Assembly (NCBI RefSeq): GCF_900101965.1
Contig: NZ_FNAP01000004.1
Location: 124,001 to 188,000, forward strand
DNA from: Rhodospira trueperi
GTDB lineage: Bacteria; Pseudomonadota; Alphaproteobacteria; Rhodospirillales; Rhodospirillaceae
Reading direction: 5' to 3'
DNA: 64,000 nucleotides
Shown: positions 36,657-46,756 of the stretch, piece after piece
Position numbering within the stretch: the first letter of the stretch is position 1
Layout: each line of letters begins with the position of its first letter
Program-made: the position numbers and the translations under genes
The notes under the pieces: model-generated
The model's database searches: none
The model's input: the letters and a program-made list of their open reading frames with translations, nothing else
What the model was told of the DNA's origin: nothing

Positions 36657-37582
36657 ATGACAACACTGGAAACCCTGCGCGACCTGATCGACCGGCATTG
36701 CGGCGGGGGTCGGTGCGCCACCTCCCTGCCCCGGGTGGCGCTGATGCGTGCCGACCGGCCGACCGTGCGCCGGTGCGCACGGTCTACGAGCCGCTGTTCT
36801 GCGTCGTCGCCCAGGGCGGCAAACGGGTCCTGCTGGGCGACCGGGTGGTCGAATACCGGGCCGGCGCCTTCGTGGTCGTCTCGCTCGACCTGCCCGTGAG
36901 CACGGAGATCCACGACGCCGCGCCGGACGCCCCGTACCTGTCGGTCACCATGACATTGGACCGGGCGCTGCTGACGGAGATGCTGCTGGCCCTGCCGGAC
37001 CCGGCCGAAGGACCGGCCACCGCGCCGCCCGGCATGGACGTCAGCACCGTGACGGACGACCTGCTCGATCCGGTGGTGCGTCTGATCCGCCTGCTCGATC
37101 ACCCGGCCGACATCCCGGTGCTGGCGCCGCTGGTCGAACGCGAGATTCTGTATCGCCTGCTGCGCGGGGAGCAGGGCGCCATGCTGCGCCAGATCGCCCT
37201 CGCCGACAGCCATCTGGCCCGCATCGGCCGCGCCATTGCCTGGATCCGGGGCCACTACACCGAACCGCTGCGCATCGATGCCCTGGCCGCCACCGCCGGC
37301 ATGAGCCCGTCGACCTTCCACCGCCATTTCAAGGCGGCCACGGCCATGAGCCCGTTGCAGTTCCACAAGCAGATCCGGTTGCAGGAGGCGCGCCGCCTGC
37401 TGGTCGCCCACCAGGGCGACGCCTCCCGGGTCGGCTTCACCGTGGGCTACGAAAGCGCCTCCCAGTTCAGCCGCGAGTACAGCCGGCTGTTCGGCGCCCC
37501 GCCGGCCCGTGACGCCGCCCTGCTGCGGGCGGCCGCCACCGGCGACGGACACCGGGCCGCGATGGGCGAAGGGAGCGCGTAA
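36657..37582 (+). pseudogene. AraC family regulator with a frameshift
   Basis: ATG 36657 (GGAG 8 bases upstream) gives MTTLETLRDLIDRHCGGGR, then ALMRADRPTV, the normal start of AraC regulators with a cupin-like N-terminal domain. At about 36765-36780 the frame is lost. The continuation, RTVYEPLFCVVAQGGKRVLLG to a complete C-terminal HTH (IDALAATAGMSPSTFHRHFKAATAMSPLQFHKQIRLQEARRLL, given as separate motifs: DALAATAGMSPSTFHRHF, then FHKQIRLQEARRLL), is one base out of phase. A single missing base explains it. It is either a real pseudogene or a sequencing error. It is divergent from the aldo/keto reductase it may control. Confidence 0.75.
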
Positions 37583-37588
37583 GACAAC

Positions 37589-37612
37589 GGATCCATTCCC
37601 GTTTTCGGACAA
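37589..37612. repeat. 24-base repeat (unit 2)
   Basis: GGATCCATTCCCGTTTTCGGACAA, matching 35242-35265 at 23 of 24 positions. Here it runs into a complete palindrome. Confidence 0.5.
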
Positions 37613-37624
37613 GTGTCCGAAAAC
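37601..37624. terminator. Perfect palindrome between convergent genes
   Basis: GTTTTCGGACA, AG, TGTCCGAAAAC: an 11-bp stem with a 2-base loop. It lies between the ends of the AraC gene (plus) and the LysE gene (minus), so it may end transcripts from both sides. No long T-run follows. Confidence 0.4.
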
Positions 37625-37644
37625 TGGCGTGCGCCAATCGTGCG

Positions 37645-38241
37645 TTACGTCAGCAGCGCCAGTGCCACGGCGCCCACCAGCAGCACGGCGAAGACGATGT
37701 TGATGGCCCGTCCCAGGCGCGGGTCGGCGAGCGTGCGCGACAGCGCGGATCCGATGTTCAGCCAAACAACGTCAACGAACAGGATCAGACCGGTGAGGGC
37801 GATGACCTTGACGGTTCCGTCGAGCACCACATTGCCCTCGATCACCGTGTTGCTGCCCAGGAGTGCCCCCAGCGCGGCGTAGGCCTTGGGGTTGGTCAGC
37901 GCGAGGAACAGGGCGCCCCGAACGGAGGGGCGGCCCGCTTGGCGCTCGCCCCGCGACAGCGGCGGCGCAGTGGCGATCCGCCACGCCAGATACAGGATGT
38001 ACAGCGCGGCGGCGGTCGTGATGACCGGCAGCAGGTCGGGCGCCACGACCAGGGTGCCGCCCAGGCCGGAGGCCAGGATCACCATGACCAGCGCCGTCCC
38101 GCCGACGATGCCGGCCAGGTAGCCCAGGCTGGCCCGCACGCCGTAGGCCGAGCCCATGGCGGCGAGGCTCAGCGTGGCCGGGCCCGGACTGCCGACCAGC
38201 GGCAAGGCCGCGAACCAGAGGAGGACAAGCTCGTCGATCAT
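37645..38241 (-). CDS. LysE/RhtB family amino-acid exporter
   Basis: A small multi-pass inner-membrane exporter, substrate unknown. The 198-residue product shows the family's N-terminal PGPATLSLAAMGSAYGVRASLGYLAG pattern (read as PGPATLSLAA, then GVRASLGYLAG), five to six TM helices and the ALTNPKAYAALGALLG loop. The ATG at 38241 begins MIDELVLLWFAALPL. An upstream in-frame start adds 13 residues without similarity. It belongs to the segment bracketed by the two hisH copies. Confidence 0.88.
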   Translation of the reverse strand: MIDELVLLWFAALPLVGSPGPATLSLAAMGSAYGVRASLGYLAGIVGGTALVMVILASGLGGTLVVAPDLLPVITTAAALYILYLAWRIATAPPLSRGERQAGRPSVRGALFLALTNPKAYAALGALLGSNTVIEGNVVLDGTVKVIALTGLILFVDVVWLNIGSALSRTLADPRLGRAINIVFAVLLVGAVALALLT

Positions 38242-38419
38242 GGGCGCGTTCCCAACACAGCATGACACCCGGAGAAGCATACAAGGTTCGCCGTCCGTGT
38301 CATGCCGGCCGAAACATCCATGATGGGGGCGGCCGCCGCCACAGCGGTCCGGGCAGGGGCTTTCTCCGTCGCCGCCATCCTGCTAAAAGCGGAGCCGTCA
38401 CACGACAGGTGTCCCGCTC

Positions 38420-39064
38420 ATGACCATTGCCATCATCGACTACGGCTCCGGCAACCTGCGCTCCGCCGCCAAGGCGTTCGAGCGCGCGGCGCTGGAATGC
38501 CAGCTTGACCAGACGATTCTGGTGACCGACGACGCGGACGCGGTGGCGCGCGCCGACCGCATCGTGCTGCCCGGGGTGGGGGCCTTCGCCGACTGCCGGC
38601 GCGGGCTGGCCGCCGTGGACGGCATGATCGACGCCTTGACCGAGGCCGTTCTCAACAAGGGCCGGCCCTTCCTGGGGATCTGCGTCGGCATGCAGTTGAT
38701 GGCCCGGGAGGGTCACGAGCACGGCACCACGCCCGGTCTGGGCTGGATCGACGGCACGGTGGAGGCCATCCGGCCCGCCGATTCGGCGCTGAAGGTGCCG
38801 CACATGGGCTGGAACGACCTGGTCCTGGGCGATGCCGCGCATCCGGTCCTGGAGGGCCTGCGCTCCGGGGACCACGCCTATTTCGTCCATTCCTATCATC
38901 TGGAGGTGGACGATCCGAAGCAGGTGCTGGTCACCGTGGACTACGGCGGCCTGGTGACGGCCATGGTCGGCCGCGACACCATGGTCGGTACCCAGTTTCA
39001 CCCGGAAAAGAGTCAGGCCACCGGCCTGCGCCTCATCACCAACTTCCTGCGCTGGACACCCTGA
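38420..39064 (+). CDS. hisH: Imidazole glycerol phosphate synthase, glutamine amidotransferase subunit
   Basis: Supplies ammonia to HisF in histidine synthesis. The 214-residue product has the class I amidotransferase triad: Cys in [12 protein letters not shown], His and Glu in [13 protein letters not shown]. The oxyanion-strand motif LPGVGAF is present. First gene of hisH-hisA-hisF-hisE, each within a few bases of the next. hisB, usually upstream, is absent. Instead the LysE gene sits divergently. A truncated copy of this gene's 5' end lies at 35120. Confidence 0.97.
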   Translation: MTIAIIDYGSGNLRSAAKAFERAALECQLDQTILVTDDADAVARADRIVLPGVGAFADCRRGLAAVDGMIDALTEAVLNKGRPFLGICVGMQLMAREGHEHGTTPGLGWIDGTVEAIRPADSALKVPHMGWNDLVLGDAAHPVLEGLRSGDHAYFVHSYHLEVDDPKQVLVTVDYGGLVTAMVGRDTMVGTQFHPEKSQATGLRLITNFLRWTP

Positions 39065-39068
39065 GCCG

Positions 39069-39815
39069 ATGATCCTGTTTCCCGCCATCGATCTGAAGGA
39101 CGGTCAATGCGTGCGCCTGCTGAAGGGCGACATGGCGAAGGCCACCGTGTTCAGCGACAGCCCGGGCGCCCAGGCCAAACTGTTCGTGGACGCCGGCAGT
39201 CGCTGGCTGCACGTGGTGGACCTGAACGGCGCGTTTTCCGGACACCCGGTCAACGAGGCCGCCGTGGAGTCGATCTTGACCGCCGCCGGAGAGGTGCCGG
39301 TGCAGTTGGGCGGGGGGATCCGCGATCTCCAGACGGTCGAGTTCTGGCTGGAAAAGGGCGTCGCCCGGGTGATCCTGGGCACGGTGGCCCTGCGCGATCC
39401 CGACTTGGTGCGCAAGGCCTGTCACGAGTTTCCCGGCCGCGTCGCGGTGGGCATTGACGCCCGCGACGGCATGGTCGCCGTGGAGGGCTGGGCCGAGACC
39501 TCGAAGGTCACCGCGCTGGACCTCGCCCTGCGGTTCGAGGACGCGGGCGTGGACGCCATCATCCACACCGACATCGAGCGTGACGGCGCCATGGGGGGCC
39601 CCAACCTGGACGCCACGGCCAATCTGGCCGAGCGGTTGACCACGCCGGTCATTCTGTCGGGCGGCATTTCCTCGCTGGACGACGTGCGCGCCGTGGCCCG
39701 CCGGCGCGCCAGCGGCATCATCGGCGTCATCAGCGGCCGCGCGCTGTACGACGGGCGGCTCGATCCGCGCGCGGCGCTGGCGGTGCTGGCCGGGGAGGAG
39801 GACGCCACGCCATGA
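39069..39815 (+). CDS. hisA: Phosphoribosylformimino-AICAR-P isomerase
   Basis: Isomerises ProFAR to PRFAR (fourth step of histidine synthesis). The 248-residue (beta/alpha)8 barrel has catalytic Asp in [13 protein letters not shown] and in [13 protein letters not shown], plus the phosphate-binding VQLGGGIRD and LSGGISS half-barrel repeats. It starts 4 bases after the hisH stop and overlaps hisF. Confidence 0.97.
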   Translation: MILFPAIDLKDGQCVRLLKGDMAKATVFSDSPGAQAKLFVDAGSRWLHVVDLNGAFSGHPVNEAAVESILTAAGEVPVQLGGGIRDLQTVEFWLEKGVARVILGTVALRDPDLVRKACHEFPGRVAVGIDARDGMVAVEGWAETSKVTALDLALRFEDAGVDAIIHTDIERDGAMGGPNLDATANLAERLTTPVILSGGISSLDDVRAVARRRASGIIGVISGRALYDGRLDPRAALAVLAGEEDATP

Positions 39816-40594
39816 TGAAGATGCGCATCATCCCCTGCCTGGACGTCAAGGACGGCCGCGTGGTCAAGGGCGTCAACTTCGTCGGTCTGCGCGATGCCGG
39901 CGATCCGGTGGAGCAGGCCACAATCTACGACGCCGCTGGCGCGGACGAGTTGTGCTTCCTCGACATCACCGCGAGCAGCGACAACCGCGAGACTCTGTAC
40001 GACGTGGTCGCCCGCACCGCCGAGCGCTGCTTCATGCCGCTGACCGTCGGCGGCGGCGTGCGCACGGTGGAGGATGTGCGCCGGCTGTTGCTGGCCGGGG
40101 CCGACAAGGTCTCGATCAACACGGCGGCCGTGAAGACCCCCGAATTCGTGCGCGAGGCGGCCGAGAAGTTCGGCACCCAGTGCATCGTCGTGGCCATCGA
40201 CGCCAAGCGGGTCAGTGACGACCGCTTCGAGATCTTCACCCACGGCGGCCGCACGCCCACCGGCATCGAGGCCATCGGCTGGGCAAAGCACATGGTGGAG
40301 CTGGGCGCCGGCGAGATCCTGTTGACCAGCATGGACCGCGACGGCACGCGGCAAGGCTTCGACATTCCGCTGACCCGGGCCATCGCCGACGCCGTCACGG
40401 TCCCGGTGATCGCCTCAGGCGGAGTGGGGACGCTCGATCATCTGGTGGAGGGCATCCGCGACGGCCACGCCACGGCGGTTCTGGCGGCCTCCATCTTCCA
40501 CTTCGGCGAACACACCATCGGCGAGGCCAAGGCCCACATGCGCGCCGCCGGCATCGCGGTGCGGGAGGATGCCAGTGACAGCCCCCGAACCTGA
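39812..40594 (+). CDS. hisF: Imidazole glycerol phosphate synthase, cyclase subunit
   Basis: The barrel partner of HisH, making imidazole glycerol phosphate and AICAR from PRFAR and ammonia. The product has 260 residues. The catalytic Asp residues are in [14 protein letters not shown] and [13 protein letters not shown]. The phosphate sites are [10 protein letters not shown] and [11 protein letters not shown]. The ATG overlaps the hisA stop by four bases (ATGATGA), so the two are coupled. Confidence 0.98.
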   Translation: MMKMRIIPCLDVKDGRVVKGVNFVGLRDAGDPVEQATIYDAAGADELCFLDITASSDNRETLYDVVARTAERCFMPLTVGGGVRTVEDVRRLLLAGADKVSINTAAVKTPEFVREAAEKFGTQCIVVAIDAKRVSDDRFEIFTHGGRTPTGIEAIGWAKHMVELGAGEILLTSMDRDGTRQGFDIPLTRAIADAVTVPVIASGGVGTLDHLVEGIRDGHATAVLAASIFHFGEHTIGEAKAHMRAAGIAVREDASDSPRT

Positions 40595-40925
40595 GGCGCT
40601 CGACGCGCGCGTACTCGACCATCTCAACCGCGTGGTCGAAAGCCGTAAGGGGGCCGATCCCGACACGTCCTACACCGCCAAGCTGTTCGCCAAGGGCCCC
40701 AACAAGATCGCCCAGAAGGTCGGCGAGGAGGCTACCGAGGTCATCATCGCCGCGCTGGCCGAGGGACCCGACAAGGTGGTCAGCGAAAGCGCTGATCTGC
40801 TCTATCACCTCAGCGTGTTGTGGGCGCAGACGGGGGTGGCGCCGGAGCAGGTGTGGGCCGAACTGGCGCGCCGCTTCGGCACCTCCGGGCTGGAAGAAAA
40901 GGCTGGCCGGGCGCCGGGCGCTTGA
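40575..40925 (+). CDS. hisE: Phosphoribosyl-ATP pyrophosphatase
   Basis: Removes pyrophosphate from phosphoribosyl-ATP, the second histidine step. The product has 116 residues, with the [23 protein letters not shown] helix pair ([13 protein letters not shown] holds the Mg-binding Glu residues) and [12 protein letters not shown]. The GTG at 40575 has GGGAGG 6-7 bases upstream. An ATG at 40569 is also in frame but sits directly against that ribosome site. Overlaps the end of hisF. A separate HisE (not fused to HisI) is normal for alphaproteobacteria. Confidence 0.95.
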   Translation: MTAPEPEALDARVLDHLNRVVESRKGADPDTSYTAKLFAKGPNKIAQKVGEEATEVIIAALAEGPDKVVSESADLLYHLSVLWAQTGVAPEQVWAELARRFGTSGLEEKAGRAPGA

Positions 40926-40946
40926 TCCCACGTTCGCGCCACGCCC

Positions 40947-41801
40947 TCACGGCCCGAGCCGCTCCGTCAGCGCCGCCGCGTGATGGGCGACGTGCTCGGC
41001 CATGAACGTCGCGATGAAGTAGTAGCTGTGGTCGTACCCCGGCTGCAGGCGTAGCGTCACCGACACGCCGCTGTGTCCGGCGACGTCGGCGAACACCTCC
41101 GGCGTGAGCTGCGTGTCCAGAAAGGTATCGGCCTCACCCTGGTCGATCAGGATCGGAGTCCGCCAGCCCGACTCCGGCACCAGGGCCGTGGCGTCATAGG
41201 CCGCCCACGCGGCGCGGTCCGGGCCGAGATAGCCGGTGAAGGCCTTCTCCCCCCACGGCACCCGCGACGGCGCGACGATGGGCGCGAAGGCCGACACAGA
41301 CCGATAACGATCCGGGTTTCTTAGGGCCAGCACAAGAGCCCCGTGCCCGCCCATGGAATGGCCGAAGATGCTCTGTCGTGCCGGGTCCATGGGGAACTGC
41401 GCGGCCACCAGGGCCGGCAGTTCGTGCAGCAGGTAGCTGTACATGCGGTAGTGCGCTGACCACGGCGCCTCGGTGGCGTCGACGTAGAAGCCCGCCCCGC
41501 TGCCGAAGTCGTAGTCGTCGTGCTCGCCCGGCAGGTCGAGCCCGCGCGGGCTGGTGTCCGGCGCCACCAGCATCAGGCCGTGCTCGGCGGCGTAGCGCTG
41601 CGCGCCGGCCTTGGTGATGAAGTTTTCCTCCGTGCAGGTCAGGCCCGACAGCCACCACAGCACCGGCACCGGCCCCGCTTCAGCCTGCGGCGGACGGTAG
41701 ACGGCGAAGCGCATGGGGGTTTTCGTCTCGGCGGAGTCGTGGCGGTAGACGCCCTGGACACCGCCGAAACACTTCTGTTCAGAGATCGTTTCCAACGTCA
41801 T
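40947..41801 (-). CDS. fghA: S-formylglutathione hydrolase
   Basis: Hydrolyses S-formylglutathione to formate and glutathione, the last step of glutathione-dependent formaldehyde oxidation. The 284-residue alpha/beta hydrolase has the nucleophile Ser in [11 protein letters not shown], the acidic residue in [10 protein letters not shown] and the His in GYDHSYYF. It lies downstream of adhC on the same strand, with repeat family 1 copy 3 between. It converges with hisE, with a 21-base gap. Confidence 0.97.
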   Translation of the reverse strand: MTLETISEQKCFGGVQGVYRHDSAETKTPMRFAVYRPPQAEAGPVPVLWWLSGLTCTEENFITKAGAQRYAAEHGLMLVAPDTSPRGLDLPGEHDDYDFGSGAGFYVDATEAPWSAHYRMYSYLLHELPALVAAQFPMDPARQSIFGHSMGGHGALVLALRNPDRYRSVSAFAPIVAPSRVPWGEKAFTGYLGPDRAAWAAYDATALVPESGWRTPILIDQGEADTFLDTQLTPEVFADVAGHSGVSVTLRLQPGYDHSYYFIATFMAEHVAHHAAALTERLGP

Positions 41802-41819
41802 GGGTTTGTTGCTCGGCTT

Positions 41820-41924
41820 CAGAGCAAATCCCGAGCGATCCGGAAGGGATCGCGACGACGATTTGCTGAACTGCGAAAGGGGTCGAGCGCGTTGCCTGAG
41901 TCAGAACTCACGCAACGCGCTCTA
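41820..41924. repeat. TAGAGC-ended repeat, family 1 (copy 3)
   Basis: About 105 bp: CAGAGCAAATCCCGAGCGATCC..GGATCGCGACGACGATTTGCT, a short spacer, then the hairpin GAGCGCGTTGC..GCAACGCGCTCTA. The left end has CAGAGC in place of TAGAGC. It fills the adhC-fghA gap, and its terminal TAG (minus strand) is the adhC stop codon. Confidence 0.8.
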
Positions 41925-43031
41925 GAACCGGATTACGGTGCGGATGGAGGTGCCCTCGTGCATCATCTCGAAGGCCTCATTGATGCGCTCCAGCGGCAGC
42001 ACGTGGGTGATCATGGGGTCGATCTCGATCTTCCCCTTCATGTACCACTCGACGATCTTCGGCACGTCGGTGCGGCCCCTGGCGCCGCCGAAGGCCGTGC
42101 CCTGCCACTTGCGACCGGTGACGAGCTGGAACGGCCGCGTGGAAATCTCCTCGCCCGCGCCGGCCACGCCGACGATGGTCGAAACGCCCCAGCCCTTGTG
42201 GCAGCACTCCAGGGCGGCGCGCATCACGTCCACCTTGCCGATGCATTCGAAGCTGTAGTCGGCGCCGCCGCCGGTCAGTTCGACGAGGTGAGCGACCAGA
42301 TCGCCCTCGATCTCCTTCGGGTTGACGAAATGGGTCATGCCGAAGGATTCGGCGATGCCCTTGCGGGCGGGGTTGATGTCCACGCCGACGATCATGCCGG
42401 CGCCCACCAAGCGCGCGCCCTGGATCACGTTCAGGCCGATGCCGCCGAGGCCGAAGACCACCACGTTCGCACCCGGTTCCACGTGGGCGGTGTTGATGAC
42501 CGCGCCAACCCCCGTCGTCACGCCGCAGCCGACGTAGCATACTTTCTCGAACGGCGCGTCCTCGTGGATCTTCGCCACCGCGATCTCCGGCAGCACGGTG
42601 TGATTGGCGAAGGTCGAGCAACCCATGTAGTGGTGCAGCATGCGGCCGTTCAGCGAGAACCGGCTGGTGCCGTCGGGCATCAGGCCCTGGCCCTGGGTGG
42701 CGCGGATGGCCTGACACAGGTTGGTCTTGCCGCTGAGGCAGTATTCGCACTGGCGGCATTCGGGCGTGTACAGCGGGATGACGTGGTCGCCCGGTTGCAC
42801 CGAGGTCACGCCGTCGCCGACCTCCAGTACCACGCCGGCGCCCTCGTGGCCGAGAATGGTGGGGAACAGGCCCTCCGGATCGGCCCCGGAGAGCGTGTAG
42901 GCGTCGGTGTGGCAGACCCCGGTGGCCTTGATCTCGACCAGCACCTCGCCGGCCTTCGGTCCCTCCAGGTCCACCTCCTCAATGACCAGCGGCTGGCCAG
43001 CCTGCATCGCCACGGCGGCGCGTGTCTTCAT
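41922..43031 (-). CDS. adhC/frmA: S-(hydroxymethyl)glutathione dehydrogenase (class III alcohol dehydrogenase)
   Basis: Oxidises S-hydroxymethylglutathione, formed from formaldehyde and glutathione, with NAD+. The 369-residue product has the catalytic-zinc ligands in [12 protein letters not shown] and GHEGAGVV, the structural-zinc Cys cluster [15 protein letters not shown] and the NAD fold [21 protein letters not shown] precedes ATG 43031. fghA follows, giving a formaldehyde-detoxification pair. The stop codon is in the repeat. Confidence 0.97.
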   Translation of the reverse strand: MKTRAAVAMQAGQPLVIEEVDLEGPKAGEVLVEIKATGVCHTDAYTLSGADPEGLFPTILGHEGAGVVLEVGDGVTSVQPGDHVIPLYTPECRQCEYCLSGKTNLCQAIRATQGQGLMPDGTSRFSLNGRMLHHYMGCSTFANHTVLPEIAVAKIHEDAPFEKVCYVGCGVTTGVGAVINTAHVEPGANVVVFGLGGIGLNVIQGARLVGAGMIVGVDINPARKGIAESFGMTHFVNPKEIEGDLVAHLVELTGGGADYSFECIGKVDVMRAALECCHKGWGVSTIVGVAGAGEEISTRPFQLVTGRKWQGTAFGGARGRTDVPKIVEWYMKGKIEIDPMITHVLPLERINEAFEMMHEGTSIRTVIRF

Positions 43032-43182
43032 GGGTCCGATCCTCCCTGTGAGTTCCCGATGTTTTCACTCGGGTTTCCAGGGATCATGACCCGAACCCGT
43101 CGCCCGGGGCAACCGTCCGTCGCGCGGACAGGCAGGAAATCTCGACGGTCGCCCCGCGAACAGGGTGGCGGGCGGCGACCGA

Positions 43183-45213
43183 CTAAACCGGCCGGTCGAG
43201 CAGGCCGTGCGCCTCCAGGATCGCCCGAACCGGCGCGAGTTGCTCCGCATAGCGCCGCCAGCGGCCGACCGAGCCGGTGAACACCGGCTGGCGTACCTGC
43301 CACTTGCTGGCGGTGTAGACCGACCGTTCGGTTTCGTGGAAGCGCAGCACGGCCTCGTCCCAGGGCAGGCCGAGAAAATCGATCAGCCGCCGCCCCTCGC
43401 CCTCCAGGTCGTTGACCAGGGCCTCGTAATCGACGGTCATCGTCCAGGCCGGCAGCACCAGACGCCAATGCGCCATGATGCGGTCGTGCTGGACCAGGGC
43501 CTGGGCGATGCTCTCCAGCCCGTTGGCGTAGGGCACGCCGTCGGCGAAGTTCTGCTGGAACAGCGAGACGGCAGTGTCCAGCGGATCGCGGCGACAGACG
43601 ATGATGCGCGCCTTGGGGAACGTCAGGGCGATCAGGCCCAGCCGCATGGCGTTGTCCGGCAGCTTGTCGCTGACCCGAAGCGCACCCGGCTTGCCGGCGC
43701 GATGGGCGGCGATGTCCAGCGTGTCCAGAACCCGCCCGGCGGCGTCCGCGACGGCCTCCCGGCTCAGGTCGGGCACGGCGTCCGGATAGTCGGGCAGGCC
43801 GGCCTGCAGCGCCGGCCACACGCCGAGCTCGCCGGCCCCGACGACGTCGGGGTGACTGGCGATCATCTGCTCGACCAGAGAGGTTCCGGAACGCGGCATG
43901 CCGACGATGAACACGGGCCGTTCGCTGTCGTGGCCCAAGGGGGCGAGCGACTCGAACAGGTCCGGTGTGAAGACCGCGCAAGAGCGTTCGATCAGGGCGT
44001 CACGCCGCAGGATGTCATCGGGCCGCCCCCGGCGTTGCAGGGTGTTGGCCTCCGACAGGGCGGCGAACACCTCATCCGGGGCGCCACCGCTGTCATCCAG
44101 AGCCTTGGCAAGCGCGAACAGCGCCTCTGCGCGGGTGCCCGGGTCGCCCGCCGACTCCGCCACGCGGCGCAGGGCGTCGAGCGCCGGATCGCCCGACGAT
44201 ACGGTGCCGGACTTCACCAGGCCGCGCAGGGCGATCACATTGCCGGGGTCGCGCTCCAGTGCCTCCCGGTAGGCTGCCCGCGCCGCCTCGAACCGGCCCT
44301 GGCGTTGCAAGGCGTCGCCCAGGGTTAGGCAGACACCGGGATGATCGGGCGCGCTCTCCCGCAGTGGAAGCAGCAGGGCCTCGGCCTCATCGGCGCGCTG
44401 GTCGCCGATCAGCATCCCGGCGAGGGTGATGATCCGCTCGGCGTGGCCGGGACCGGGCCGGGACAGGTCCACCGCCGCGCGTTGGGCGGCCATGGCCTCG
44501 TCCGCCCGGCCGAGCGCCGACAGCGCCAGAGCGAGGTCGTTGTGAAGGCCGGCGTCCTCACGCGCCCGCTCCCGCGCCGCCTCCAGGACCGGCAGGGCCT
44601 CGCCGGCACGGCCGAGCCGCAGCAGGGCGCGGCCGCGCAGGGCCAGCGCCTCGGCATGGTCCGCTGCCCCATCGAGAACGGCGCGGGCTTCCTCAAGGGC
44701 GCGCGCGGGGTCACCGGTGTCCAGCAGCGCCTTGCCGTGGGCGAGGCGGGCGCGCGGCTCGGCGGGCGCCCGGCGGGCCGCGTCGGCGAACGCCGCCAGC
44801 GCCTCGCGGCGACGGCCCAGACTCCACAGGGCGCTGCCGGCGTTGAGTGCATGGTCGATCACGGCTGGCTCGACGCTGGCGGCTTGTGCGAACAGCTTGG
44901 CCGCCGGTTCCAGGTGCCCGGCGCGCGCGGCGACCACGCCCAGGCCCCCCAGCGCCAGCCCGCACCGCCCGTCGAGGCCCAGGGCCTGCCGAAAGCGGCC
45001 CTCGGCGCCCCGCGCGTCGCCCTTGGCCAGCAGCCGGTGCCCCTCCGCCGCCAGTCGACCGGCCTGGGCGGGGTCGGCGGGCTGAGGTGCTCCGGCGCGC
45101 GGCACCATGTGCGACAGCGTGCCCCGGACGGTCGTCGTCGCGCGGGGGGCCGTGGCCTGTTGGCGAGGACCGGGCTTTGGGACTTTCCCGGGTTTTCTGG
45201 ATTTCCTGCTCAT
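43183..45213 (-). CDS. TPR-repeat sulfotransferase
   Basis: A 676-residue protein. Residues about 45-400 are tetratricopeptide-like helices (Ala/Arg/Leu-rich repeats such as EGRFRQALGLDGRCGLALGGLG and AEALALRGRALLRLGRAGEALPVL, read as about nine units). Residues about 430-676 form a sulfotransferase domain with the 5'-phosphosulfate loop FIVGMPRSGTSLVEQM (about 434-449), GELGVWPALQ and the 3'-phosphate-binding RVSDKLPDNAMRLGLI..ARIIVCRRDPLDTAVSL. Such TPR fusions sulfate proteins or glycans in other bacteria. The target here is unknown. ATG 45213 begins a Lys/Arg-rich, disordered lead. Confidence 0.88.
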   Translation of the reverse strand: MSRKSRKPGKVPKPGPRQQATAPRATTTVRGTLSHMVPRAGAPQPADPAQAGRLAAEGHRLLAKGDARGAEGRFRQALGLDGRCGLALGGLGVVAARAGHLEPAAKLFAQAASVEPAVIDHALNAGSALWSLGRRREALAAFADAARRAPAEPRARLAHGKALLDTGDPARALEEARAVLDGAADHAEALALRGRALLRLGRAGEALPVLEAARERAREDAGLHNDLALALSALGRADEAMAAQRAAVDLSRPGPGHAERIITLAGMLIGDQRADEAEALLLPLRESAPDHPGVCLTLGDALQRQGRFEAARAAYREALERDPGNVIALRGLVKSGTVSSGDPALDALRRVAESAGDPGTRAEALFALAKALDDSGGAPDEVFAALSEANTLQRRGRPDDILRRDALIERSCAVFTPDLFESLAPLGHDSERPVFIVGMPRSGTSLVEQMIASHPDVVGAGELGVWPALQAGLPDYPDAVPDLSREAVADAAGRVLDTLDIAAHRAGKPGALRVSDKLPDNAMRLGLIALTFPKARIIVCRRDPLDTAVSLFQQNFADGVPYANGLESIAQALVQHDRIMAHWRLVLPAWTMTVDYEALVNDLEGEGRRLIDFLGLPWDEAVLRFHETERSVYTASKWQVRQPVFTGSVGRWRRYAEQLAPVRAILEAHGLLDRPV

Positions 45214-45362
45214 GGGTGTTTCGCCGGCAGTGTCTCGGAACGGGGTCGCCGCAGGATAGCGGCCATGCCGGTGAATACCAGAGGGTGAAATCCGCCGTGA
45301 GTGTATTCCGGCGCCATCCGGCTTTCACCATCGCGGGAGCGACCAGCGCGACGGCCGTATTT

Positions 45363-46358
45363 CTACTCCGCGGAAACCCCGAACGTTTCCAGGATTTCCG
45401 TAGCCGCCAGAGTGACGGTCAGGGAGCCGTCGTCGACGCCCTTCAGCAGGTCGGGCAGGCGGCCCTTGACCTCGGGGTGGTCGCGCACGGCGTCCAGCAC
45501 GCGGTCCTCGACCATCGACCACATCCAGTTGACGCGCTGGCGGCGGCGCTTCTCGGCGATCTCGCCGGTCGCGGACAGCGTGCTCCAGTGTTCCTCGACC
45601 TTCTGCCACAGCGTATCCAGGCCCTTTCCGGACAGGCCGGAGCAGGTGACCACCGGCACCATCCAGTTGGGGCTGGGCGGCTGAAGGATATGGACCGCAT
45701 TCTTGTACTGATGCACCGCCTGATGCGCGGCCTGAACGCCCAGGCTGTCCACCTTGTTGACGGCGATCAGGTCGGCGAGTTCCAGCACCCCCTTCTTGAT
45801 GCCCTGCAACTCGTCGCCGGCTCCGGCCAGCATCAGCACCAGGAAGAAGTCCACCATGTCGGCGACCACGGTCTCGTTCTGGCCGGCGCCGACGGTCTCC
45901 ACCAGGATGACGTCGAAGCCGGCGGCCTCGCACACCACCATGGTCTCGCGGGTCGCCCGGTTGACGCCGCCCAGGCGCCCGCCAGACGGCGACGGCCGGA
46001 TGAAGGCATTGGGGTCGGTGGCCAGCGCCTCCATGCGGGTCTTGTCGCCCAGGATGGAACCGCCGGAGCGTGTCGACGACGGGTCCACGGCCAGCACCGC
46101 GACCTTGTGGCCCTTCGCCGTCAGCATGCGCCCCAGCGATTCGATGAAGGTGGACTTGCCCACCCCGGGTACGCCGGTGATGCCGACGCGGTGGGCCTTG
46201 CCGCTCAACGGCAGCAGTTCCAGCAGCATTGCCTGGGCCAGATCGCGATGTCGCCGCGCCCGGCTTTCCACCAGGGTGATGGCCTGACCCAGGGCGGCGC
46301 GGTCACCGGAGCGCACGCCGGTCACATAGTCCTCAACGGTCAGTTCGGCACGGGTCAT
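45363..46358 (-). CDS. meaB: MeaB/ArgK-type GTPase (methylmalonyl-CoA mutase chaperone)
   Basis: A G3E family P-loop GTPase that guards and reactivates methylmalonyl-CoA mutase in relatives. The 331-residue product has Walker A GVPGVGKST (62-70), the switch-like DPSSTRSGGSILGDKTRM (71-105 region), ETVGAGQNE and the guanine-specificity NKVD. The mutase genes are not in the window. ATG 46358 begins MTRAELTVEDYV. A longer upstream frame is shadow. Confidence 0.95.
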   Translation of the reverse strand: MTRAELTVEDYVTGVRSGDRAALGQAITLVESRARRHRDLAQAMLLELLPLSGKAHRVGITGVPGVGKSTFIESLGRMLTAKGHKVAVLAVDPSSTRSGGSILGDKTRMEALATDPNAFIRPSPSGGRLGGVNRATRETMVVCEAAGFDVILVETVGAGQNETVVADMVDFFLVLMLAGAGDELQGIKKGVLELADLIAVNKVDSLGVQAAHQAVHQYKNAVHILQPPSPNWMVPVVTCSGLSGKGLDTLWQKVEEHWSTLSATGEIAEKRRRQRVNWMWSMVEDRVLDAVRDHPEVKGRLPDLLKGVDDGSLTVTLAATEILETFGVSAE

Positions 46359-46756
46359 GGGGCGGCTCTGGGCTGAGGGAGGCGAGGGACGCGGATGGGC
46401 GGCGGGGACGGCGCGACCGCCGAACCCCACTGAACCCGGTTCGCGTCGCCGGTTCAACCCCCGGGATGGCCGCTGCACCGCAGCGAGCCGCGCGCATCGG
46501 CGGCCAAGCCGGATCGGTTCGGACGCCGCCCTGGCGCGCCACGGCGTGGTCTCGCCGGGTTTTCCCGGTCGGCGCTGTCGGCTTCGGAGCAATCGATATC
46601 AATTTTATTTAAGATGCCACAAAAATACCTTGCAAGTGTGTGGTCGAGGTCACAGTCGTGTTCAAGACTAAAATCCTGGCCGTCTGGTCAGGTTCTGCGG
46701 AAGGGGTCACAGTGGTAAGGTCGAAGGACTGAGACAATGGGGTCATGGAGGGCGCC
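46359..46756. other. Intergenic region, no gene supported
   Basis: About 400 bases upstream of meaB. An AT-rich stretch at 46586-46625 (ATCGATATCAATTTTATTTAAG) stands out against the GC-rich surroundings and could hold a promoter or a DNA-bending protein site. No clear -35/-10 pair and no repeat family member was identified. Confidence 0.5.
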
